Shown here: one piece after another, positions 11,235 to 21,935 of the stretch
Layout of the letters: each line of letters starts with the position of its first letter
Numbering within the stretch: position 1 is the first letter of the stretch
Assembly: GCA_951799405.1 (NCBI GenBank)
Contig: OX637344.1
Coordinates: 16,306,001-16,370,000, forward strand
DNA length: 64,000 nt
Direction of reading: 5' to 3'
Origin: Agapetus fuscipes
Taxonomy: Eukaryota; Arthropoda; Insecta; Trichoptera; Glossosomatidae
Made by a program: the position numbers and the translations under genes
The notes under the pieces: model-generated
Told to the model about the DNA's origin: nothing
What the model saw: the letters and a program-made list of their open reading frames with translations, nothing else
Databases searched by the model: none

Positions 11235-11550
11235 TTTTTTAAGAAATTCTAAAGAAATTCTAAAGAGACTCTAGGGGTCTATGACACTTGTTTTAGTGCC
11301 GCAGAGGTATTTACGAGCTTGGTCGTCGCTACAAAGCGCCAATTCTCAAGCAAGACTCAGTTGCTGTAAGGCTGGATGAACCTTAAGTGACCGGTCTTTG
11401 GTAAAGGTTTTATGAATTTTTTAACCCAGCGAAGAGCATATTTGAAAATATAAATTATATATTTTTTGTGCTGGGATTCAAACCCACAACCTTCCATTTA
11501 CGAATACGAAGTGTTGCCACTGGACTACGGACCAGTCAATAGTTCAAAAA
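11235..11550 (-). mobile_element. Family B SINE, near full length
   Basis: Minus-strand copy with the tRNA-like head at the high-coordinate end (complement of GGGATTCAAACCCACAACC and CCACTGGACTACGGACC). The body AACCCAGCGAAGAGCATATT and the ACTCTAGGGGTCTATGACAC tail are present. Confidence 0.8.
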
Positions 11551-11614
11551 TTGAAAGTTTTTTTTGCCATCAAGCCCAGGACCTTCCGATTATGAGTCTC
11601 ATATCTCTGATATC

Positions 11615-14600
11615 TCAAAAAGAAAGGAAAATGAGAGAGAAAGCAGAACCAACATTGAGCGCTAGTTCCCGGTACTTCTGCAGGTAGAGCTTGAGGGGCT
11701 CCACGTAGTTGTCGAAGCCCAGCGTGGTCATGGCGAACAGGATGTCCTCGCCGTTGATGGTCTTCCTCTTCTCCACGTGGCAGCGGTCGCTGGCCTCGCT
11801 GGTGATGAAGGAGATGAACTCCGACACACACTCCTGCACGCACTCGCGCGCCTCCTTGGCTATCTGCAACCAGCACACAAACAAAATACAGAACCGATCC
11901 CCTAAAAACATAGGAGGGTTCGAAATAACGGGGTGTTCGGATAATAGTGTGGGACAAATTCTACGGAGGTGAAAAATAAACAATTGGGATTTGTTTGTGT
12001 TTTATTTATTTAAGCAATCTTCCATTGTAATTCAAATGAAAAAAAAAACAACAAATATTTCATATTGTCCTACATATTTCCTTCTGCATCCTACTTTGGA
12101 ACAAGAAAATCTAGCATTGACTTTTGCTTTGATTTGGCATTTTTTTAGAAAAAAGCATCACTTCGCAATCGCCGCAGCAACAACGTGTCCTGACTTGACA
12201 CACCGTTTTCGTCAGCCCATTGAATGCATTTGTTGAATGCCTCCACAGCCTCAGCATGGCTTATTATCTTCATTCCTGGGTGCAAGATTGTCCGGATTAC
12301 CGCGATCAACGGATTAGGCAGGGTTCCGACTCGGGCGGCTCTACTGTGTGTCCATAAAGGTTGACATGAGAGCATAATACTAATGACAACCCTCCAAAAA
12401 TCACCCATTGACCAACTCGCAACTCGTAATTGCAACTCGCATGGGTTAAAAAAAACTCCCGTGAACTGTTCCTGTTTATAATAACTGTCAAAATGATACT
12501 TTCAGATAAAGAAAAGCACACTCGCAACCCAACAAAAGTCACTAGCAATTTGCGAGCTAGCGAGTACAATTTTGGAGGGTTGACTAATGATATTGTTATG
12601 AATTTATTGGGTTCAATTCAATAAAAATTGTGGATATTTATTTTGCACAATTTGTTTCAGATTCGGTTCACATACAGAGTCAACTTTACAATTAATAATA
12701 TTATATTGAGAAGCAAGAGTTGCAGGGCTTATGTTCATTTGAGATTGGGTTTTTAATATTGTAGGTCCACATGCGGCATGTGTAAGCGCGAAATTATGCA
12801 TGTCTGCTTGTGGGAATGCATTTAATATGAATCTTAAATGATACATATCTTTGCAACTTAGATTTAGATTTAGATATATAGGATGATTTATTTGGTGAGC
12901 GCTGTTTTTGTGTGTATCACACCTGAAGAACCTTGTTCTAGTAAAGACCTCTGACTCGTAAATGGAAGGTTGTGAGTTTGAATCCCGGCGGAGCACCAAA
13001 AAATATACCATTTATATTTTCATATATGCTCTTCGCTGGGTGAAAAATTCACATACCTTTCCGTTCTCCGGGATGGCCTTTTTCATGATCTTGGCAACGT
13101 TGGCGATGGGCAGGAACCTGTCTTGTTCTCTCAAGGGAGCGTTCTTGTACTGATCGTGGCTGGAGTCGTCTGTGTTGTCACCTAATTCTTAAACAACAAC
13201 AAACAATCAGACACACAACAATCATTATTAGCCCTTTAACTTGTTGGTATGCGGCTGACCACCCATACTGTACAGAATGGTTCACTTTGCCAATGTCACC
13301 CCTGTTTCAGGGTAGGACGGCAAGAGTTGCAGGGCTTATGTTCATTTGACTGTTACTGTTACTGTATCCTGCCGCCGTTCCACTAGGGGTGGCCGGTACC
13401 TCCGCAGATGCCCCTCCACTTTTTTCTGTCCTTACAAACCACTTTCATTTCCTCAATATTCATCACCTTTTCATACATACTCTTCTCTTATTTTCACTCT
13501 GCAGGTTCCATTCTTTCGCAATCTCACCTATTTGGTCTAACCATTCTTTCCTCGGCCTTCCCCTTCCGCGCTTTCCTCTGACATTTCCTTTGTACACTTT
13601 CTTCGTTAGTCGTTCATCATCCATTCTTTCGAGATGTCCGAACCATCTCATCGTACTTTTTTGTACTTTCATTCTCATATTCTCTTTTATACCACACTCG
13701 TTCATCACCCAATCATTACGTACTCTATCATTCAGTGTTTTTCCAGCCATTGCTCTCAGGTAAGCCATTTCAACCGTACATACTTTACTCAGCTCACATT
13801 CATTAACTGTCCACGCCTCACTTCCATACATCAATGTCGGAACCAATATACCATTGTGGACCGCCAATCTCATATTCTTCGTAAGTTTCCTATTTCTTAC
13901 AATTCTTCCAATCGTTCCCATTACACTTCTTCCTCTACTAGCACGCTTTTCCAATTCTTTCGTCAATTTCCCATTCGACTCAAACTTGCTTCCCAGATAA
14001 TCAAATTCTTTCACAACCTCCACTCTTGTTTCATTCAGTCTTATCTCAATTTCCTCGCATTCCTCAGTCCTGTCAAACACTAATACTTTCGTCTTACTGG
14101 CATTCACTTTTAAACCGTTCTTACTAAAAGCATCATTCATTTTGGTGAGTATCATCTGGAGCTCCTCCGCTGTATCAGCCAACACTACGGCATCGTCAGC
14201 ATAGAGAAGAACTCCAACATTCGTCTCACCCACTTTCACACCATAATGAGAAATTTCTGCTTCTTTCATACAATTGTCCATGATTATGTTAAATAACCAC
14301 GGACTCATTACACACCCCTGTCGTACTCCCTTGTAAACATCAAACCATTCGCTACATTTACCATCCACTCTTACACACGCCAAACTATTTTCATAGATGG
14401 CGCGTATTCCATTCAGAAGCTTGCCGTTCACACCGTACTTTAGGAGTACTTTCCACATCATACCTCTGTCCACCGAGTCAAAAGCCTTCTCGAGATCCAC
14501 AAAAGCCGTGTAGACCTTCCGACCTACAGCCAGATGTTTTTCAACAATCTGTCTGAGAGTGAAGATCTGGTCTACACACCCTCTTCCTGGCATAAAGCCA

Positions 14601-16619
14601 GTCTGGATATCAGAAACCCCATGACCGGTAGACAGTCTCACTTTTTTTATGAGAACCTTACACAATACTTTACCAGCTATACTGAGAAGACTGATGGGCC
14701 TGAAATTTTGGCAGTCCTTTTTGTCACCTTTTCCTTTGTAGATAGGAACAATGACCGCCTTTTTCCAGTCCATCGGCACTTTACTCTCTTTCACACACAT
14801 CTGAGATTGGGTTTTTATAATGTAGGTCCACATGCGGCATGTGTTAGGGCGAAATTATACATGTATGCTTGTGGGAATGCATTTAATATAAATCTTAAAT
14901 TATATATATCCTTGCAGCTTAGATTAGATTAGATTAGATAACTGCAGGTGACACGCATAGGCGTCAAGTGTAAACTTTTATACTGTGCGGCTGTCAATCA
15001 TAGACGTCTTCCAACTTTTAACTTATCCCTGACATCTTTGTTAAAGAATTCAAAAGTCTGCAAGTGAAATGAGCTAAGCCCTTGTGATTTTTGTTCTTGA
15101 ATAACTAATACATGTGACGGTGCACATAGTTCGTTCACAAGTATCGTCAATCAATTAAGGTAGGGAACAATAAATGCTTTAAAGATGTGCTTGAAAAAGT
15201 ATTCCGTACTGGAGGTACCTATATATCAAGCCAGAAAATTCAGAAGCCAAAAGGTTAAAGGAGCACTATAGACGCTTCATTACAAAAATCTTATCCGTGA
15301 TTTGAGAGGGTCTTTGAGGTGTCAGGTGTGTCACACACAAAAACGACGATGTTTAATTATGTGTAAGTCTATATAGAATGGCTGGGTTCAGAGACAGAAT
15401 TGAATCCAGCGAAAACTCTCTGATCGTAGCAATCAGAGGCCTGAAATGGGAGTTGGGCATATGGCGTCATTGGGCAAGGAACTTGAAGCTTACATAGCCT
15501 TTTTTCCCTGTTTAATATGTTCCTGATATTCTAATGTACAATGACCATGTATTTCTCTTTTCTTTCACTGTTTAACTATATATTTTGTTTGCTCTTTTTT
15601 CTCATATATTTCATCACATATTTTTCATGTTTCTACATTTTTGTAATTTTCTATGTACTTTTTATTGATGTATTATTTTTTTATGGCTGGTCATGTATTG
15701 CACCCTCCACATGACTAAGCTGGAATAAACGCATATTATTATTATTATTATTATTATTATAAGTCTATAATCTAAGTTGCAAGGATATATTCATTCAAAG
15801 CTCTCAGATGTATGCCCACAAACAAACACGTGTAGTTCGAGCTTACAAATGCTGATTGTGTACTTACAAATAAAATCCAAACCTCAATAATGAACATTAG
15901 CCCTGCACTTTTGCCGACATTCCCTGAAACAGGGGTGACATTGGCAAAGTGAACCATTTTTTACAGTATGGGTGGTCAGCCTCATACCAACCTATAAGTC
16001 AAGGAATACGAGTAATAAATAACATTTAAGTATAAAAAAAACAACAAAACCTTAAAAATAAATCTATACATAAAAAGGCAAAAATTTCTTATGCGAAAAA
16101 TGTAGCAAACTAATAAACCAACATTACAAATCAGCATTGCAGATTAGCCGCCACTTCTTCCTGTCCTTGAATACTTCTTTGATTTTATCCAGAGTCATAA
16201 GTAACTTTCAAATTATCCTTGTTCATATATATATCCGACTTTCTTTCTATGCATGACATCTGTTAAATGGTGAGTGAAGCCATTGATCAACGATCCCTTG
16301 TGAAAGTCTGCAACAGTGTTTGGCGAGTGTGCCTTTGCAGTGGCGGCTTCAAGGCCATGGAACCGATTGTGACCTACCGTTCGAAAAGTCATCTAATTCA
16401 TCATTACCATCATTTATCTCTAACTTTTATCATATCGAGAGAGTGAATCCTGAATATATTGTAAACAACTTATAGTCCATGCTTCACTTCCATACATCAA
16501 TAATAACATGTGACAGGAAAGTCTACCTCACCTATGATATCGTCTGACGTTAAGACATACTGCGGTTCCTCATTCAGGAATCCGTGCGTCATGTCATCTC
16601 CGCTTTCACTGTTCTCCAT
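11615..16619 (-). CDS. NFYB: Nuclear transcription factor Y subunit beta
   Basis: Three coding exons on the minus strand: 16619-16532 (start codon, 29 codons plus 1 base), 13181-13057 (41 codons) and 11863 downward. The exon 1 donor is GTGAGG after ATCATAG. Phases match: G joins GT to make Gly30. NF-YB pairs with NF-YC, recruits NF-YA and binds CCAAT boxes in the nucleus. The histone fold starts at [20 protein letters not shown] in exon 2. It continues in exon 3 through [34 protein letters not shown] and [18 protein letters not shown] (to 11666, residue ~137). The acidic N-terminus is short. After ...KYRE no clear GT donor is visible and the frame runs to a stop at 11617-11615, so either the protein ends at ~153 residues or the 3' exons were missed. 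Human NF-YB continues after this point. Confidence 0.9.
12145..12330 (-). pseudogene. Tigger/jerky-like transposase C-terminal remnant
   Basis: In the minus strand a short frame reads [19 protein letters not shown] followed by [20 protein letters not shown], the style of the C-terminal tail of pogo/Tigger/jerky-type DDE transposases. It is cut off upstream and is a remnant within NF-YB intron 2. The assignment is by family resemblance only. Confidence 0.5.
12705..12890 (+). repeat. Family A repeat, partial
   Basis: Plus-strand copy from AAGAGTTGCAGGGCTTATGT to CTTTGCAACTTAGATTTAG, in NF-YB intron 2. The first ~80 bp of the family are missing. Confidence 0.8.
12895..13055 (+). mobile_element. 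Family B SINE fragment next to the NF-YB exon 2 donor
   Basis: Starts with the tail-like GTGAGCGCTGTTTTTGTGTG, then the tRNA-like part (GACTCGTAAATGGAAGG, GAATCCCGGCGGAGCACC) and body ATATGCTCTTCGCTGGGTGA. It ends directly at the NF-YB exon 2 donor (minus-strand GTATGT at 13056-13051). The head and tail pieces are out of order, so it is a rearranged or composite insertion. Confidence 0.6.
13237..14940 (+). repeat. Family A repeat interrupted by a LINE
   Basis: The left part 13237-13350 ends in ...TATGTTCATTTGA and the right part from about 14800 resumes TGAGATTGGGTTTTTATAAT, running to the (GATTA)n tail at 14937. The two halves form one complete repeat once the LINE between them is removed. 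The flanks CATTTGA and CATCTGA look like a 7-bp target duplication with one change. Confidence 0.8.
13352..14798 (-). mobile_element. 5'-truncated non-LTR retrotransposon with intact RT stretch
   Basis: The minus strand has a 456-codon open frame (14833-13463). It carries reverse transcriptase motifs in order: [20 protein letters not shown] and FRPISLL at the start, [17 protein letters not shown] (motif A), [19 protein letters not shown] (motif B) and [11 protein letters not shown] (catalytic YADD, motif C). The C-terminal region has [29 protein letters not shown] and [16 protein letters not shown]. The endonuclease half is absent, so it is a 5' truncation. The 3' end is GGCCACCCCTAGTGGAAC, then a (CAGTAA)n-like tail. 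Fragments of the same family lie at 16130, 30208, 33475, 43790, 49690 and 61000. The first ~12 codons of the frame derive from the flanking family A repeat. Confidence 0.9.
14941..15257 (+). mobile_element. TTAA-type MITE (family K), left end damaged
   Basis: About 315 bp closely related to 28830-29143: GGCGTCAAGTGTAAACTT, ATCCCTGACATCTTTGTT, AATTCAAAAGTCTGCAAGTG and CAGAAGCCAAAAGGTTAA. The right end has TTAA at 15254-15257. The left TTAACCC end is replaced by the tail of the preceding repeat. Confidence 0.65.
15285..15400 (+). repeat. CR1-like LINE 3' tail
   Basis: TCTTATCCGTGATTTGAGAG, then GTGTCACACACAAAAACGACGA. It matches the 3' ends at 54160 and 55380. Nothing upstream of the final ~15 codons remains. 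Confidence 0.65.
15401..15769. other. T-rich DNA ending in (TTA)n
   Basis: 15430-15520 resembles a LINE fragment; 15700-15770 ends in a TTATTATTATTATTATTA microsatellite. No gene recognised. Confidence 0.4.
15770..16500 (-). repeat. Family A repeat followed by LINE 3' fragment
   Basis: 15770-16010 is a minus-strand family A copy. 16010-16210 continues collinear with 43670-43860, showing these two loci share a larger composite unit. Its end (GATTAGCCGCCACTTCTTCC) and 16465-16500 (GCTTCACTTCCATACATCAA) are minus-strand pieces of the LINE family at 13352 (encoding DRKKWR and LMYGSEAW). Confidence 0.65.
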
Positions 16620-16760
16620 CTTCACTGTTCTTTGGAGTCCGCACAAATGGCAGAGTCAAAAAGCGATGAGACGTCACAATGCTGGGTTGATAGGGCAAGG
16701 CCTCGCTTATTATTTATTATTGGTCTCTAAGGACTGCAGCTGCTGCATAGACCTTTAAAT
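16620..16760 (-). promoter_or_regulatory. Possible NF-YB 5' untranslated/promoter region
   Basis: Immediately upstream of the NF-YB start codon. It contains a CRE-like TGACGTCT (minus strand, about 16673-16666) and is less AT-rich than the flanks. No TATA box at a convincing distance. A 5' untranslated intron cannot be excluded. Inference only. Confidence 0.3.
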
Positions 16761-17235
16761 TTAGCCGGCCGAGAAAATTCAAATTTGGAACGTCCAAAGA
16801 TATCAGATCCAATATCCGACTTAAGACGCTCAGTTGTATTGATATACTAAATTTAAGTTGTATTTTTCCTAATTGCAATAATTTGCCTTAACTGCTTGGT
16901 TAAAAAATTAAGTAAGCTAAGTTTTTCCGAAATATGAAACACTCTCAATACAAAATGTCAGACAGCTGTCAAACACAAGTACCACAGACAATATTAACCA
17001 TAGCCAAGCAACAACAAATGAAGAATCATAGATCTGAAGAATAGAATAAAAAATGAAATAAAAAACATGTAAGTAGTATAAAACAAATACAAAAAAACTG
17101 AAATATCCTCACGCTAAAATGTATTTTCAAAATTCAAGTATCGTTGATTCAAATAGAATTTTATTTTACTCAAGCAAAACCAACAGAGAAAGCCTAATAA
17201 ACAACTCAAATGTTTTATGGTTTTAACTCTATCCA
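16761..17235. other. AT-rich DNA, nothing recognised
   Basis: Between the NF-YB 5' end and the tandem transposons. No repeat family or coding frame recognised. Confidence 0.4.
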
Positions 17236-17714
17236 GGGGCCTGTATTTTCAACGTACAAGTTGACAAGTTACAATTTACAAGTAACAAGCCTTGTAACTA
17301 ACAAGTTACAATTACTAGTGTATTTCTAACATTCCATTTTCATGGGTATTTCTGTTTTTTACAAGTTTATCGTTTTACAAGTCTGCAATAACGATTTTAC
17401 AAGTTTTGGTAACATCACTATGAAAAAAAAAACTTTGCTCTATGCTGTGCACATTTTGAGGTTATGTTATTGTGTTGATATAACTATGTGATGGGACATA
17501 CGAGGTACCCTACAACTATATGCAGACGATACCATCATTTTTTATCATTCGCAAACGAAAGAAGAACTTGAAAATTTAATGCAGAGACGTTTCACTTCTT
17601 GCTAATTGGTGAGGCGAAGTACAAAGCGGTACAAAGTTTGAAATACTGTATGCGTGCTGTGGGAGCGTTTGGTATTTTAATGTTACCATGTTTATTTTGC
17701 ATGTAAATGTAAAA

Positions 17715-19050
17715 ATGATGGACTCAGGATTTGCAAAAGGACAATCAGACAATGTTCCTACTATAAATGAAGAGATGTTAAGTGTGTTTTTCACGGATAA
17801 TCCTGATTTCTGCTACGCGGAACTTCGCGGTGTCAAAGTGAACCGGTAAGTTTGTCAATTTCTATGACCCTTAGTTTCAAGGATTGATTGTTGTGTGGCT
17901 TTAAATAGTTTTATTTTACACTTTAATCATATAGCTTAGGAGTTGTAAAAACTTGTATACGAATAGAATCGTAGCCAATCGGAATTTAGAACTTTTTTAT
18001 AGGCGGGTAAACGTCACACTTGTAAGGGACACCAGTCATTAGCAACCAATAACAAAGTATTTATTTTCCTTTTCTTTAGCAACCCGGCCGTGATAAGGCA
18101 CATTTTTTTCTATGCCGATTCACGTGCGGTCTTCATTGTGATAAAAAAGGGCAAGCTAAAACCTAACCACACATTAGGATAATAGGTTTTTTTGATAGGA
18201 TTGAAGTAAATTCAAATCTTTTAACTCTTGCCTTCGAAGCAGTGCATATTTTCACTCAAACTTTTATCTGTTATATGAGTGCCATTTTTTCACTGCAGAA
18301 CTCACTTCTTTTCAAACTTCAACTATTTTTTCATATTTTTCAGATCTACGAGAGGAGACTATAGCGAGTGCTGTTGGATATGTGGAAGCTAAAAGGGAAA
18401 GTGAATTGTGCGTCACAAAATGTCGGATAACACCCAAACACAAAATCCACAAGAAAGCATACAGAGTGGCTGCCATCATCAATGAAGCGGAGATTATATT
18501 ATCATGTCAGTATGAAGACTGTCCTGCATCCCAGGGTAACGACATGCTTTTATTCAACCACATATACATATCTCTCATCACCTGATTTGTCGTGGGTGCC
18601 TGGTGTCTAGTGTTAGAATAAAATTAAGAATCATAAAAATTTAAGATTCCTTGAATATTTCATTTTGTGCATGAGTTAAGGTAGGCACGTAATAGATGAA
18701 ATGTTGAGAACCATATTATCTTGCTTGGGGTAATAGGGTCCGCACTTGAATTGAGATAATTGTGACGTCAGATGATTGAGTTGCGGGATACTTGTCATTC
18801 CTGCTTGAATCATTAGTCAATATATTCATTTATTAAGATTTTTTGTTACAGGTGGCTGTAAGCACGCAGTTGCTTTTTTATACTGGCTGTACCACAGAAG
18901 TATTGAGCCCAGCAGAACCTCTGTTGAATGCTCCTGGAAAAGACCAGTAATGGCGGGCACCGGAACCACCATTCCGTACATAAAAGCAGCTGACTTCGGG
19001 AATTGGGGGCATCGGCCTGAAGAAGATGGCTCATTTTTAAAAGATGTATT
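17715..19050 (+). pseudogene. SWIM zinc-finger protein, broken (transposon copy 1)
   Basis: Exon a 17715-17845 (MMDSGFAKG ... DFCYAELRGVKVNR, donor GTAAGT), exon b 18344-18535 (acceptor TTTTTCAG), exon c from 18852. Exon b encodes SAVGYVEAKRESELCVTKCR, KIHKKAYRVAAIINEAE and the start of the zinc site; exon c completes it with GGCKHAVAFLYWLYHRS and SVECSWKRP. The C-xx-C...C-x-H pattern is a SWIM finger. The arrangement matches the N-terminal part of SWIM/YqaJ-type proteins known from invertebrate genomes. Reading exon a into b gives STRGDYSE in one frame while the rest lies in the next, so one base is missing near 18366. No YqaJ domain was found downstream. Pseudogene. Confidence 0.65.
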
Positions 19051-19061
19051 TAAGTCTAGGC

Positions 19062-19408
19062 GCACACTAGACGACAGGCGACAGCGACAGTTCGACGACT
19101 TGTCGTGGCGACAGGCTGCGGCCGACAGTTTTCAAACATTTTGTTCAAAGCTCCGCACACTTGGCGTCTGAGACGCCGAGACTCGGCGACTAGCTGCGGG
19201 AGTCGTGCCCGCTCGCTACTTGTTGCCGCGACAGTCGCGCCACCCACACGCACACTAGACGACAGTCGCAGTATACCTACCCATATACTCTGTGGCATGG
19301 CTTGCTGCACGACGTCACAACTACAAGTCACGGCGACTGTCGCCGACACGGCAGCACACTAGACGACTAGTCGCGGCGACTTTCGCGGTGACAAGTCGTC
19401 TAGTGTGC
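19062..19408. mobile_element. MITE with GCACACTAGACGAC ends
   Basis: Left end GCACACTAGACGACAGGCGA and right end GTCGTCTAGTGTGC are inverted repeats. An internal GCACACTAGACGACAGTCGC near 19250 suggests two overlapping or nested copies. GC-rich CGACxGTCGC motifs fill the body. It is inserted at the 3' side of the SWIM exon c. Only its left ~35 bp survive in transposon copy 2. Confidence 0.65.
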
Positions 19409-19812
19409 AGAGGGTCAAAGAGCAATATGCATTGCAAAAGTTCTATGCTTATAATTGTTTTTACACCAAAAAATAGACACTTCCATTCATCAAATTCAGT
19501 AACCATATGCCATTGTGTACTGCCATTTTCAGATGGTTGTAGGTAACTATCATTGTAAACTTGTTACAACTATCGTTGTAGACTTGTACCTTCTTGAAAT
19601 AAAAAGTGAAAGTTGAATTTGTAAAATATTTTTTTATTGCTTTCTTTCATTTATTTAATCACATATTTATTTCAGCCGAGCAAGCAAATAGTATGTACAT
19701 TGGCATCAAGAAATAAAGATACACAATGATGATACATATTTTAAAAATTAGATTGACGGTCTGGCTATTGAAGACCATCGTCGATGATTCTCCAAACATC
19801 TATTATGGCCAT

Positions 19813-20345
19813 CAAGGCCGTAGCCAGGAGGGGATCAAGGGGGATTGATCCCCCCCCCCCCCGAAATAAAAAAAAAAGATATTTATTTTAGACTTTTAAT
19901 AAGTATTCATGAGACTGCAGCTATTATCTACAGTCCGCCCGTCTCACTTTGTTGTTATACACAACATTTCCAAATATTCACAAACTTTTAAAAATCATGG
20001 CAACACTGCCTGTTTCTACATGTACTCCTGAGAGGACTTTCTCTTATCTGAAACGCCTCAAAACTTATTTGAGAAATTCCACAGGCCAACAGCTCCACAG
20101 GTTTGGCATTAATGTCAATCCACCGCAGAATTGACATCGACACCGAGGAGGTAATTGATTTGTTCGCTACAAAGAAAGACTAAATTTAATTTTGTAATAA
20201 CGTATTAATATAATATTTCTGTAATGGTTTTCTAATAAATATGTATGATAAGTAACACCATTTTATTTCTTTTATTAAATTGTATGTTTTTCTACTGTTC
20301 CACGAAATCAAACACCCCCCAAATTATTTTTTGGCTACGGCCTTG
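19813..20345 (+). mobile_element. hAT element remnant with perfect 8-bp TSD
   Basis: Ends CAAGGCCGTAGCCA and TGGCTACGGCCTTG are inverted repeats, flanked on both sides by ATGGCCAT (19805-19812 and 20346-20353). It encodes in 19949-20134 the C-terminal dimerisation region of hAT transposases (FPNIHKLLKIMATLPVSTC, then ERTFSYLKRLKTYLR). HRIDIDTEEVIDLFATKKD continues in a shifted frame. Most of the transposase is deleted, so it is non-autonomous. Confidence 0.9.
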
Positions 20346-20369
20346 ATGGCCATCAAGAAAAAGGCAAGG

Positions 20370-21044
20370 TTATGTCTCGGCATGCTCGATGACATGTTTA
20401 ATAATTATATCAACAACAATTTCTGTTTCCAAGTTGACGAACGCGGCAAGCAATCTCCAGGCAAAGTTGACGCCTTGAGGATGCAAAGCGTTGATTTCTA
20501 TAAATCTAGAGAGCATACATACAAGGATGGTAAAGTAAAAGAGCATAACAAATTCTTGAAGAGAATGGCAGGAATTTTCAGGTATTTTGCTGCAATTTGG
20601 GTTGGAATCACTGTCCGGCACATACTCACTGTCTGACTTTTGACTACAGACATCGGATTCAACTGCTGGAAATGCATTGTTAAGATGGCATTCAGCTTCT
20701 GCCAGTAAGTGTGGTTGGAGACACATGATGGGTGATGAGGCTCTGTCAACTAATGCAGGAGGGTCTGTAGCAGTTGCCTTACTCCTGACGTGCGCCTTCA
20801 TGTTCACCTGCACATGTTTGTCATGTGCCCTACAGGTGATAGAAGATGCATGCACCTCAGCCGTGGAAGTGGAAGGCCCAGGAGAAGGCTCACATTCCTG
20901 ACACATTTCTTCAGAAATACGAAGTTTTTTTCGGCGATCAGCAGTTCGTCTATGTCGGAATATCAGTTTTCTAACAGTGAAAAATGTGTGGAACCCATTG
21001 AGGTATATATACGTGGAACCACATAGTCTTTGAGATGTATGCAC
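20370..21044 (-). CDS. Second frame of the transposon, unrecognised (copy 1)
   Basis: A 224-codon minus-strand frame near the right end of the transposon, opposed to the SWIM gene. It contains a basic FRHRRTADRRKKLRISEEMC, a Ser/Pro/Thr-rich PSPGPSTSTAEV and an acidic SDSEYVPDSDSNPNCS. The last ~60 codons are hydrophobic and may be intronic read-through. Copy 2 preserves the same protein (24390-23890) with few changes, which supports a coding origin. The N-terminal exon(s) were not identified. It may be the element's own transposase N-terminus. Confidence 0.4.
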   Translation of the reverse strand: MHTSQRLCGSTYIYLNGFHTFFTVRKLIFRHRRTADRRKKLRISEEMCQECEPSPGPSTSTAEVHASSITCRAHDKHVQVNMKAHVRSKATATDPPALVDRASSPIMCLQPHLLAEAECHLNNAFPAVESDVCSQKSDSEYVPDSDSNPNCSKIPENSCHSLQEFVMLFYFTILVCMLSRFIEINALHPQGVNFAWRLLAAFVNLETEIVVDIIIKHVIEHAET

Positions 21045-21935
21045 AGCCCTATACGGACTTCCGATAAAAATAAAGTGATATTATGAAAAATAAACATCAA
21101 AATGATGGCAATAAAGGCTCATCAAAAGTTCAGTGTAAAGCAAGTTTACAAGTCTACCTAACTCCAAAGCTAGGTAGGCTTGTTAGATTTTGACAGTTAA
21201 TAATTAACAATTTTGTAAGACTTTCATTTATGTTCGTAATACACTTGTTAGATTAGGCATTTTTTTTGAGGTTTTCTACGATAAAGTAAAAAAAGTTGTC
21301 TATGGATAGTAGACTTGTAATTGTAGCTTGTTCTTTACAAGTTGTGTACTTGTAGTTTCAAAATACACTAGTTACGTCAGATCTGTCAAATTTTAACAAT
21401 TGTGAGCTACAATTGTTAACTTGTACGTTGAAAATACAGGCCCCAGGGGCCTGTATTTTCAACGTACAAGTTGACAAGTTACAATTTACAAGTAACAAGC
21501 CTTGTAACTAACAAGTTACAATTACTAGTGTATTTCTAACATTCCATTTTCATGGGTATTTCTGTTTTTTACAAGTTTATCGTTTTACAAGTCTGCAATA
21601 ACGATTTTACAAGTTTTGGTAACATCACTATGAAAAAAAAAACTTTTCTCTATGCTGTGCACATTTTGAGGTTATGTTATTGTGTTGATATAACTATATG
21701 GGACGTACGAGGTACCCTACAACTATATACAGACGATACCATCATTTTTTATCATTCGCAAACGAAAGAAGAACTTGAAAATTTAATGCAAAGAGACGTT
21801 TCACTTCTTGCTATTTGGTGAGGCGAAGTACAAAGCGGTACAAAGTTTGAAATACTGTATGCGTGCTGTGGGAGCGTTTGGTATTTTAAAGTTACCATGT
21901 TTATTTTGCATGTAAATGTAAAAATGATGGACTCA

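Larger units (their letters stand above)
17236..21444 (+). mobile_element. DNA transposon copy 1 (4.2 kb, 27-bp TIRs)
   Basis: Begins GGGGCCTGTATTTTCAACGT and ends with the exact complement, giving perfect 27-bp terminal inverted repeats. Subterminal regions are full of ACAAGTT motifs. If the true end is CAGGGGCC, the terminus resembles hAT or other CAG-ended elements, but no matching target duplication is clear and no transposase is recognised, so I leave it unclassified. It carries a SWIM zinc-finger gene (+) and a second frame (-), and is itself invaded by a MITE (19062-19408) and a hAT element (19813-20345). It is followed after one base by a second copy in the same orientation. Confidence 0.8.

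Noticed and set aside
19056..19362. Overlapping 80-97 codon frames on both strands
   Set aside because: Produced by GC-rich palindromic MITE sequence without codon structure.
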